Assembly (NCBI RefSeq): GCF_902832885.1
Contig: NZ_CADFDK010000008.1
Coordinates: 124,001-188,000, forward strand
Length of the DNA stretch: 64,000 nucleotides
Origin: Burkholderia seminalis DSM 23518
GTDB lineage: Bacteria > Pseudomonadota > Gammaproteobacteria > Burkholderiales > Burkholderiaceae
Reading direction: 5' to 3'
The notes beneath the pieces are model-generated. The model worked only from the letters and a program-made list of their open reading frames with translations. It was not told the DNA's origin and ran no database searches. A program made the translations under genes and the position numbers. Positions 57,179 through 64,000 of this stretch are shown here, one piece after another. The first letter of the stretch is position 1, and every line of letters starts with the position of its first letter.

Positions 57179-58339
57179 TTACGCGCCGGCCCGGTAGAAA
57201 TCGGATACCACGTCGATGACGCGATCCTGTTCCGCCTCGCTCATCGCGTGGTACAGCGGCAGGCGCACGAGCCGGTCGGCGACGTCGTCGGTAACCTGCA
57301 TGCCGGAGCCGCACCGGCCGTAGCGCAGGCCCGCCGGCGAACTGTGCAGCGGCACGTAATGGAACACGGCGAATACGCCCGCGTCGCGGATCCGTTCGAG
57401 CAGCGCCGTGCGTTCGGCGAGGTTGCGCGTGAGGAGATAGAACAGGTGGCCGTTGCCCTGCTCGCTCAGCGGCGTGGCGGGCAGCGTGATGTGACCGGCT
57501 TCGTGCAGCGGCCGCAGCGCGTCTTCGTAGCGTTTCACGGTCGCGCGCCGCTGCGCGGTGATCACGTCCGCGTGTTCGAACTGCGCGTACAGGAACGCGG
57601 CGATCAGCTCGCCCGGCAGGTACGACGAACCGACGTCGACCCACGTGTACTTGTCCACGTGGCCGCGGAAGAACTGGCTGCGGTTGGTGCCCTTCTCGCG
57701 GACGATTTCCGCACGCTCGACGAGGCGTTCGTCGTTGACGAGCAGCGCACCGCCTTCGCCGGCGATCACGTTCTTGGTCTCGTGGAAGCTGAGGCACGCG
57801 AGGTGGCCGATGCTGCCGAGCGGCCTGCCCTTCCAGGTCGACTGGATCGCCTGCGCGGCGTCCTCGACGACCCACAGCCGGTAATCGGCCGCGAGGTGCG
57901 AGATCGTGTCCATGTCGCACGCCACGCCCGCGTAGTGAACCGGGACGATCGCGCGCGTGCGCTCGGTGATTGCGGCCGCGACGAGCTTCTCGTCGAGGTT
58001 CAGCGTGTCGGGCCGGATGTCGACGAAGACGGGCGTCGCGCCGCGCAACGCGAATGCATTGGCGGTCGACACGAACGTGTAGGACGGCATGATCACCTCG
58101 TCGCCCGGGCCGACGTCGGTGAGGATCGCAGCCATCTCCAGCGCGGCCGTGCACGAATGCGTGAGCAGCGCGCGATGACAGCCGATGCGCGCTTCGAGCC
58201 ACTGGTGACACAGCTTCGTGAAGGCCTGGTCGCCGGCGAGCCCGCCCTGTTCCACCGCTTTCGCGATGTAGTAGAGCTCCTTGCCGACGATGAACGGCCG
58301 GCCGAACGGAATGCGGTCGAGATTGGGAGGAGCGAACAT
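57179..58339 (-). CDS. wecE: DegT/DnrJ-family sugar aminotransferase (WecE/RffA type)
   Basis: 386 aa from ATG 58339. Very close in pattern to RffA/WecE, which makes dTDP-4-amino-4,6-dideoxygalactose: LEARIGCHRALLTHSCTAALEMAAIL, GDEVIMPSYTFVSTANAF, VPVHYAGVACDMDTI, VVEDAAQAIQSTWKGRPLG, SFHETKN with the PLP lysine, and EKGTNRSQFFRGHVDKYTW. Likely gives the 4-amino-4,6-dideoxyhexose used for the glycan of this cluster. Symbol by family resemblance. Confidence 0.9.
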   Translation of the reverse strand: MFAPPNLDRIPFGRPFIVGKELYYIAKAVEQGGLAGDQAFTKLCHQWLEARIGCHRALLTHSCTAALEMAAILTDVGPGDEVIMPSYTFVSTANAFALRGATPVFVDIRPDTLNLDEKLVAAAITERTRAIVPVHYAGVACDMDTISHLAADYRLWVVEDAAQAIQSTWKGRPLGSIGHLACLSFHETKNVIAGEGGALLVNDERLVERAEIVREKGTNRSQFFRGHVDKYTWVDVGSSYLPGELIAAFLYAQFEHADVITAQRRATVKRYEDALRPLHEAGHITLPATPLSEQGNGHLFYLLTRNLAERTALLERIRDAGVFAVFHYVPLHSSPAGLRYGRCGSGMQVTDDVADRLVRLPLYHAMSEAEQDRVIDVVSDFYRAGA

Positions 58340-58397
58340 GACGGGACTCCGCGGGAGCATATGAGGGGCGACGGGCGGCAGCTTGCGCGGGGCGCGT

Positions 58398-59048
58398 TCA
58401 GCCGTCCTTCCTGACGAGCAGCGTGAATTCGTACAGCCCGTAGTCGTGCAGCAGCGCGACGTGCCGCGAGTAGCGGCGCTTGCAGCGATCGAACAGCGCG
58501 CACGGATCGGCGTAGTAGAGCCGTTCGGGGCGCATGAACGGCGGATCGGAATACGACGTCAGGCAGTTGAACGAGAAGCCGAGTCGGCTCGTCGCATGCA
58601 GCATGTCGAGCGTCGTGTGGATGTAGTCGAGCCACGTCGCGTCGTCGTGGCCGCGATGGACGTTGAAGATCCCCGACGCGATGCCGTAGTCGGCGCTCGC
58701 CAGCGGCGTATCGCCGACGTGAAACGACACGTCGGCGCGGTCGCGATAACGCTGCCGTGCCGCGTCGACCATCTCGGGCGACACGTCGTTGCCCGCGTAG
58801 GCATGACGGCGTCCCGCCGCATGCTCGTCGAGGAAATCCACCAGCGCGCCATAACCGCAGCCGATGTCGTTGACCGAAAAGGCGTCGGCATCGGGCGCGA
58901 CGATTTTCGTCAGCTGTGCGAAGCGCAGCCGCTGGCCGTCCTCGCCGTTCCAGTCCACGCCGCGCGCGGTCTGTCCGTGCTCGGCGAGGCGCGCGCCGTA
59001 ATAGGCGGCGACGTCCGCCAGCAGGCTCGAGTGTCGGGAATCGTGCAT
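58398..59048 (-). CDS. Class I SAM-dependent methyltransferase
   Basis: 216 aa. SAM-binding motif I is VNDIGCGYGALVDFL, motif II region YAGNDVSPEMVDAARQRY, then FHVGDTPL. Position in the sugar cluster suggests methylation of a sugar or its acyl group. Ten bp after the WbqC-type gene on the same strand. Confidence 0.85.
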   Translation of the reverse strand: MHDSRHSSLLADVAAYYGARLAEHGQTARGVDWNGEDGQRLRFAQLTKIVAPDADAFSVNDIGCGYGALVDFLDEHAAGRRHAYAGNDVSPEMVDAARQRYRDRADVSFHVGDTPLASADYGIASGIFNVHRGHDDATWLDYIHTTLDMLHATSRLGFSFNCLTSYSDPPFMRPERLYYADPCALFDRCKRRYSRHVALLHDYGLYEFTLLVRKDG

Positions 59049-59058
59049 CGCGTGGTCC

Positions 59059-59766
59059 TCAGGTTCGGCCGGTCACGACATGGCGGCGCGCCTCCGGGCC
59101 GCAATGAAACAGCACGTCGAGCACCGTCACGCCATGCACGAACTCGCCCCACAGCTGCGCATAGGGCGGATAGGCCGGATAGTCGAACCAGCGCACCGCG
59201 ATGCCTTCGGCCGCGAACCGGCTCTCGTCGAGGTAGTCGCGTGCGGCGGGGCCCGACAGGTATTCGGTCGCACCGGCCTGGAGGCACAGGTTCAGCAGCT
59301 TGTCGGTGCGGTCGCCTTCCAGCGTGTAGTCGGACGACGAAGAAATGCGCGTGGCGATGCCCAGCTGCCGGTTGATCCAGGCCAGCATCGCGAGGTTCAG
59401 CGCGCTCAGCGTGTCGTGCCGGCCGTTCAGGTAAAGCGCCTCGAGCTGCTCCGCGTAGCGCGCGAAATGCGGCGCACGCGCGTAGTTCTGCCGCAGCCGC
59501 GTCCAGTGCTGCTGTGCCCATTGCGTGCCGTCGATCTCGGTTTCGCGAATGCTCTGGTGATAACGGCCTTTCACCTTGACCGGCACGGTCAGCCACTGCA
59601 CGCCTTGCGGCGTCTTGATCTGGTTGCGGTTGCGCCAGTCGCGCCGCGTGTACTGCGCGTCGTCGTACAGGATGAACTCATCGGTCGCGGCGATCAGGTC
59701 GAAGTACCCCTTCCACGGGATGTAGTTCGACTGGACGATCGCGATGCGCTTCGGCTGCGGATTCAT
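59059..59766 (-). CDS. WbqC-family protein
   Basis: 235 aa from ATG 59766. WbqC signature: RIAIVQSNYIPWKGYFDLIAATDEFILYDDAQYTRRDWRNRNQIKTPQGVQWLTVPV. The family occurs in O-antigen and glycosylation clusters and is suspected to act in N-acyl or glycine-type modification of amino sugars; its enzyme activity is not settled. Five bp before the FAD oxidoreductase gene's end in the operon. Confidence 0.88.
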   Translation of the reverse strand: MNPQPKRIAIVQSNYIPWKGYFDLIAATDEFILYDDAQYTRRDWRNRNQIKTPQGVQWLTVPVKVKGRYHQSIRETEIDGTQWAQQHWTRLRQNYARAPHFARYAEQLEALYLNGRHDTLSALNLAMLAWINRQLGIATRISSSSDYTLEGDRTDKLLNLCLQAGATEYLSGPAARDYLDESRFAAEGIAVRWFDYPAYPPYAQLWGEFVHGVTVLDVLFHCGPEARRHVVTGRT

Positions 59767-59771
59767 GTCGA

Positions 59772-61157
59772 TCAGGCGGGGATGTGACCGTACCGGTACA
59801 TGTCGACGAGCTCGGGCGGAATGCCCCAGTCCGTCGCGCCGAGCCGGTCGTGCAGTGCCTCGAGATCCGCGCGGCTCGCGCGTTCGAGCTGTTCGACCAT
59901 GCGGTTGCGCGCCGGGACGAAGTCGTGCTGGAAAGCCGCGTTGATCTGGTGGCGGACCGTCTTGGCGATCGCCGCTTCGCGCGACAGGTTGCGGATCAGC
60001 GGCCGCTCCGGCGCGAGGTCCGCATAACGCGGGTCGATCGGCTCGCCGCGCATCGCCGCGACGAGGTCGCGGCACAGCACCGGCGACAGATGAAAGCCGT
60101 CGCGCTTGGTGCCGCCGAGGATCCACAGGTCGCGCACGCTGGTCGCGCCGATCAGCGGATAGAGATCGGATGTCGTCGGGCGCCAGCCGACGTTGACGTT
60201 GACGAGATTCGCGCGCGAGAAACGCGTATTGATCTGGTCCATCGCCGATTTGAGCAGCGTATACGCGCTGCCGGCATGCCCGTGTTCGTGCGGCACCGGG
60301 CTGATGTAGTTGCTGGCGCCGACGAGCGTGCGGTCCGGGCCGTACGGCGCCGAATAGACGCCGCACGCGAGGCCGCGGTTGGTCGTGCGCACGCAGTGCG
60401 TATGCACGTTCTCGCTGCTCTGCAGTTCGATCGACATGCCGATGCCGTAGAACAGCCGCTGCACCGGCAGCTCCGGCACGCTCGCCTGCAGCACGCGCGT
60501 CAGGTTCGCGCCGTTGCAGAGCACGAAGCGGTCGGCCTCGACCGTCGAGCCGTCGCTCAGCCGGGCGCCGGTCACGCGCCCGCTCGCGACGTCGATGCGC
60601 TCGACTTCGGCCGAAACGAAGGTGACATGGCCTGCCGCGGCCACGCTGGCCTGGAGCGCATCGAGAAACTGTTTCGGGTTCGTCCAGCCTTCGCGCTTCA
60701 GATACACCGCGTTCAGCGCGCGGAACTGCGGATGCGGGTGATAGTTCGGGATGCCGGCGGGATCGACGGTCTCGCACGGCTCCTCGAATTCGCGGCAGAA
60801 GCGCCGCATCGCCGCGAAGTTCTCGTCGTCGAGCGCGTCGGTGGCCGCGTTGTTGAGCACGTAGGTGCCGAAGCCGTGCGCGACCGCGTGCGCCGGCGTG
60901 CAGATCTCGGCGAACACGCCGGGCCAGGCGGCGGTCGCCGCGCGGCTCAGCTCGAACTTGAAGCGGTCGAGCGGCGTGCCGAGCGAATCGCCTTCCAGTT
61001 CGGTGAACGAGTTGAGCATCGCGGCGGCCGCGCGCGTCGCGGAACCTGGGCGCTGCGCGGGACCGACGACGACGAGCTCGATGCCCGGCTCGGCGCGCTG
61101 CCAGGCACGGGCCGTCATCAGCCCGAGGATGCCGTTGCCGAGGATCGCGATCTTCAT
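59772..61157 (-). CDS. FAD-dependent oxidoreductase (DAO family)
   Basis: 461 aa. N-terminal dinucleotide fold MKIAILGNGILGLMTARAWQR with a DAO-type second signature (RFVLCNGANLTRVLQ) and C-terminal ILGGTKRDGFHLSPVLCRDLV. Possibly oxidises an amino acid or amino sugar for the glycan. ATGA overlap with the upstream methyltransferase gene's stop. Confidence 0.85.
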   Translation of the reverse strand: MKIAILGNGILGLMTARAWQRAEPGIELVVVGPAQRPGSATRAAAAMLNSFTELEGDSLGTPLDRFKFELSRAATAAWPGVFAEICTPAHAVAHGFGTYVLNNAATDALDDENFAAMRRFCREFEEPCETVDPAGIPNYHPHPQFRALNAVYLKREGWTNPKQFLDALQASVAAAGHVTFVSAEVERIDVASGRVTGARLSDGSTVEADRFVLCNGANLTRVLQASVPELPVQRLFYGIGMSIELQSSENVHTHCVRTTNRGLACGVYSAPYGPDRTLVGASNYISPVPHEHGHAGSAYTLLKSAMDQINTRFSRANLVNVNVGWRPTTSDLYPLIGATSVRDLWILGGTKRDGFHLSPVLCRDLVAAMRGEPIDPRYADLAPERPLIRNLSREAAIAKTVRHQINAAFQHDFVPARNRMVEQLERASRADLEALHDRLGATDWGIPPELVDMYRYGHIPA

Positions 61158-61939
61158 GGGCGCACCCCGCCGCCTTCCGGGAACGTCAGATAGCACAGCG
61201 ACGGATACGATTTCGCCTTGTGGATGCGGTGCGGGTGCTTGCCGAGCAGCTCGCGCACGTAGTGGATCCCTTCGGCCGGCGTCTGGCCGCCGCGCGTGAG
61301 CTGCCAGAACGCGACCACGCCGCCGGGCACGAGCCGCTTCATCACGGTCTCGAAGGCGTGGCGCGTCGGTCCCGGCACGTTCAGGTCGAACCACGCGAGC
61401 GCGACCGGTTCGCCGGGATGCGCTTCCTCGTAGGCGGCGAGCGTTTCGCGGCAGTCGCCTTCCCACACGTGGTGCTTGCCGTTCACGTGGCCCATCGCGT
61501 TGTTGCGTTCGTGCAGCGACAGCAGGTTGCGCAGCAGGTCCGCGTAGTCGCCGGCGAGCGAGTACGTGCCGTCGGAGAACAGCTTGCGATCGCGCGAATC
61601 GGTGTCGGAGAAGCCCGCGTAGCCGGTGAACGTATCGAACGCGTGAATCCGGCGCTGGAAGTTCAGCGGCTCGAGGATCGCGCGGAAGTTCTCGCACAGC
61701 ACGGCGGTCTGCCCGCGCCAGGTGCCCAGATCGAGGATCGAGCCGGGCAACGGCACGATCTGCTCATAGACCTCGTACGTCGCGAGAATCCGCGCGAGCA
61801 GCGAGCCGCGCACGAACAGGCCGAGCGAGCGTTCGAGTTCCTCCTGCGTCGCCGGATAGGTCTGCATCAGGTCGAACAGTTCGCGCCGCGCGGCGAGCTG
61901 ATCGTCGTTCGAGTTGGAGATGATTGAGGACTCGTGCAT
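61154..61939 (-). CDS. TylF/cephalosporin-hydroxylase-like methyltransferase
   Basis: 261 aa from ATG 61939, 8 nt after GGAG; ATG 61945 is too close to it. Rossmann core: VPLPGSILDLGTWRGQTAVLCENFRAIL, IHAFDTFTGY and VALAWFDLNVPGPTRHAFETVMKRLVPGGVVAFW, the TylF/MacrO-methyltransferase pattern with an acidic metal site. First gene of the minus-strand cluster. Would methylate a sugar hydroxyl. Confidence 0.82.
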   Translation of the reverse strand: MHESSIISNSNDDQLAARRELFDLMQTYPATQEELERSLGLFVRGSLLARILATYEVYEQIVPLPGSILDLGTWRGQTAVLCENFRAILEPLNFQRRIHAFDTFTGYAGFSDTDSRDRKLFSDGTYSLAGDYADLLRNLLSLHERNNAMGHVNGKHHVWEGDCRETLAAYEEAHPGEPVALAWFDLNVPGPTRHAFETVMKRLVPGGVVAFWQLTRGGQTPAEGIHYVRELLGKHPHRIHKAKSYPSLCYLTFPEGGGVRP

Positions 61940-62497
61940 ACACATGGCTCCAGGCGCTGAGGGTGGATTCGAGGGCATCCCCAGCCGCGGGCCGGCAAGC
62001 GGCTTGCGCCCGGCGCGATCGTCCGCGCGGTGGACGCCTCCAAGTCTGTGCCCGAGTCTATCGATCCGCGCCCGGATCGAACGGCGGATTAGCGGGCCGT
62101 TTCACCCCGCATTTCGACGGATGCCGCCGCGACCGGCGGCCGGGCGGGCGCAGCCGCCGCATGCCGCCGCAATGCCGAAAACCGTTATCCGGCGCGGCCC
62201 GGCGCGATCCGGCACCCATGCGCGGCATGCCGTCTCGGCCGACGATCCGCGTTCCGCGCCGCTCGAGCCGCAACCTTGACCGGCGTCATGCCGGCACCCG
62301 CGCGGTCACATGAAAAGCGACCAAATCCGGCACCTGCTCCGCCGATTGGAACGACAGGCGCGCGCCGAGAATGCTGGCATGTCGAAGGCCGTCCGCCCGC
62401 ATGCCGACCGGTATCCGCCCGGGCGTGCCTTCGCGATCACGTGCCGGCCCGCGCGCCGGTGCGCGCGCCCCTATCGAACCCAGGCTGGCTTACCACG
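61940..62497. other. Divergent intergenic region
   Basis: 558 bp without credible genes between the minus-strand sugar cluster and the plus-strand TPR glycosyltransferase. GC-rich throughout except around 62310-62330. No clear promoter could be picked. Confidence 0.5.
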
Positions 62498-64000
62498 ATG
62501 ACTGATCTCACGCTGCCCGACTCCCCCGTCGCCACGATCGAAGCGGCGCTGGCGCTGCACCAGGCCGACCGCCTCGAAGAAGCCGAGACGCTGTACCGGC
62601 AACTCCTCGACGCCGACCCCCGGCACGCGGACGCGCTGCACCTGCTCGGCCTGATCGGTCACCAGTACGGGCGCTATCAGGAGGCGTCCGAACTGATCAT
62701 GGCGGCGATCGAGATCAAGCCCGACGCGATCTACTACTACAACCTCGGCAACGTGATGCAGGCGCACAACCGCCCGGCCGCGGCCGCCGAGTGTTTCCGC
62801 CTCGCGATCGAGCTGCGGCCCGACTACGTCGACGCGCACAACAACCTCGGCAACGCGCAGCGGCTGGCGGGCAACGCGCGCGCGGCCGTCGACGCGTTCT
62901 GCCAGGCGATCGCGCTGCAGCCCGACCACGGGCAGGCGTACAACAATCTCGGCAATGCGCTGCTCGACCTGAACGAGATTCCGGCCGCGCTCGAGGCGTA
63001 CCAGCACGCGGTCGCGCTGCGCCCCGAGCTGCCCGAGCCGCGCAGCAACCTGCTGTTCGCGTACCACTACAGCGATGCGTTCGACCAGCAGGCGTATCTC
63101 GACGAAGCGGCCCGCTTCGACGCGCTCGTCACCGGCCGCGCGCAACCGTGGTCGACCTGGCTCGTCGACCTGACCGCGCGCATCGGCCGGCCGCTGCGCG
63201 TCGGCATCGTATCGGGCGACCTGAAGTCGCATCCGGTCGGCTATTTCATCGAAGGGATGCTCGCGCACCTGAACGGCGCGCGTGTCGAGCTGCATGCGTA
63301 CCCGACGCGCGACGTCGAGGACGACGTCACCGCGCGCCTCAAGCAGCGCTTCGCGTCGTGGACCCGCCTCGCGGGCCTCGGCGACGCCGCCGCGGCCGCC
63401 CGGATCCGCGACGACCGCATCGACGTGCTGATCGATGCGTCGGGCCACACGATCCACAACCGCCTGCCGCTGTTCGCGTGGAAGCCCGCGCCGCTGCAGG
63501 TGAGCTGGCCCGGCTATTTCGCGAGCACCGGCATGCGCGCGATCGACTACGTGCTCGGCGACCGCCACGTGATGCCGGACGACGAGGCCGCGCATTTCGT
63601 CGAGCGCGCATGGCATTTGCCCGACAGCTACCTGTGCTTCACGCCGCCGGCCGTCGAGCTCGACGCCGGCCCGCTGCCGATGCTCGCGAACGGTTATCCG
63701 ACCTTCGGCTATTTCGGCAAGCTCGCGAAGCTCACCGACCGCGTGATCGCGGTATGGTCGCGCGTGCTGGCCGACGTGCCGAACGCGAAACTGTTCGTGA
63801 AGGCGCCGCATCTGGACGACCCGCGCGAGCAGGACGCGCTGTCGGCCCGCTTCGCGGCGCACGGCATCGGCGCGGCGCGCCTGCTGTTCGAGGGCCGCTC
63901 GCCGCGCGACGAATACCTCGCCGCGTACCGGCGCGTCGACCTGATGCTGAGTCCGTTCCCGTACCCGGGCGGCACGACGACGGCCGAAGCGCTGTGGATG
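62498..64000 (+). CDS. TPR-containing O-linked GlcNAc transferase-type (SPINDLY/GT41) glycosyltransferase, 3' end outside window
   Basis: Open from ATG 62498 to the window edge (501 codons). Residues about 10-175 are four to five TPR units (EAETLYRQLLDADPRHADALHLLGLIGHQYG, YYYNLGNVMQAHN, AHNNLGNAQRLAGN, AYNNLGNALLDLN). From residue about 225 a GT41 catalytic domain begins (RPLRVGIVSGDLKSHPVGYFIEGML, DVLIDASGHTIHNRLPLFAWKPAPLQVSWPGYFASTGMRAIDYVLGDRHVMP, YPTFGYFGKLAKLTDRVIAVWSRVLADVPNAKLFVK). In B. cenocepacia a glycosyltransferase linked to the flagellin genes is required for flagellin glycosylation, and this gene is a good candidate for it. Confidence 0.92.
   Translation, partial: MTDLTLPDSPVATIEAALALHQADRLEEAETLYRQLLDADPRHADALHLLGLIGHQYGRYQEASELIMAAIEIKPDAIYYYNLGNVMQAHNRPAAAAECFRLAIELRPDYVDAHNNLGNAQRLAGNARAAVDAFCQAIALQPDHGQAYNNLGNALLDLNEIPAALEAYQHAVALRPELPEPRSNLLFAYHYSDAFDQQAYLDEAARFDALVTGRAQPWSTWLVDLTARIGRPLRVGIVSGDLKSHPVGYFIEGMLAHLNGARVELHAYPTRDVEDDVTARLKQRFASWTRLAGLGDAAAAARIRDDRIDVLIDASGHTIHNRLPLFAWKPAPLQVSWPGYFASTGMRAIDYVLGDRHVMPDDEAAHFVERAWHLPDSYLCFTPPAVELDAGPLPMLANGYPTFGYFGKLAKLTDRVIAVWSRVLADVPNAKLFVKAPHLDDPREQDALSARFAAHGIGAARLLFEGRSPRDEYLAAYRRVDLMLSPFPYPGGTTTAEALWM

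Overview
The window is high-GC DNA (third-position G/C, dense short-spaced operons) that reads as chromosome 1 of a Burkholderia species, most likely a member of the Burkholderia cepacia complex. This rests on the gene order eat-eutBC, gcvTHP-sdaA, rep, a tailocin in a tRNA-Arg, and a sugar/TPR-glycosyltransferase cluster, as well as on codon use.

Positions 1-12300 hold a partial MscS-related membrane protein and an ethanolamine catabolism module. The module consists of ethanolamine permease, both ethanolamine ammonia-lyase subunits (4-bp overlap), a sigma-54-dependent acetaldehyde dehydrogenase and an EutR-type AraC regulator. It is split by a LysR/MFS pair and two FMN split-barrel (PPOX) proteins. 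Positions 12300-15700 hold a translationally coupled pair, a TPP-dependent acetolactate-synthase-like enzyme and a GT9-like protein, followed by an orphan RelE/ParE-type toxin and a VapC (PIN toxin) remnant.

Positions 15700-23460 are the glycine cleavage and serine dehydratase region on the minus strand. A strong -35/-10 promoter leads into a tandem glycine riboswitch, then gcvT-gcvH-gcvP, a terminator, an alginate-lyase-family protein and sdaA. Positions 23500-29500 hold a lipoprotein, a Gfo/Idh/MocA oxidoreductase, an SGNH hydrolase, Rep helicase, a bidirectional terminator and a membrane-anchored dihaem cytochrome c.

Positions 29759-52637 are a 22.9-kb element in tRNA-Arg(CCG), bounded by 36-bp direct repeats. 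It carries integrase, an excisionase-like HTH protein, primase/helicase, Ogr activator, a repressor and a LexA box. It also carries a nearly complete P2-type contractile tail set (X, R, V, W, J, I, H, tail-fibre chaperone, FI, FII, E/E+E', T, U, D) and a lysis cassette. All head genes (terminase, portal, scaffold, capsid, L) are missing and no S is visible. This is a P2/KL3-like tailocin, i.e. a phage-tail bacteriocin of the BceTMilo type. A LexA box drives a small ORF next to a repressor that has no autoprotease domain. That suggests SOS induction through a 186 Tum-like antirepressor.

Positions 52766-64000 start with a polytopic protein ending in a Ser/Cys-rich tail. A minus-strand cluster follows: FkbM/TylF-like methyltransferase, FAD oxidoreductase, WbqC, methyltransferase, WecE-type sugar aminotransferase and a 931-aa glycosyltransferase. 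Divergent from it is a TPR/SPINDLY-type (GT41) glycosyltransferase that runs off the window. Together they look like the protein (probably flagellin) glycosylation island that flanks flagellar genes in these bacteria.
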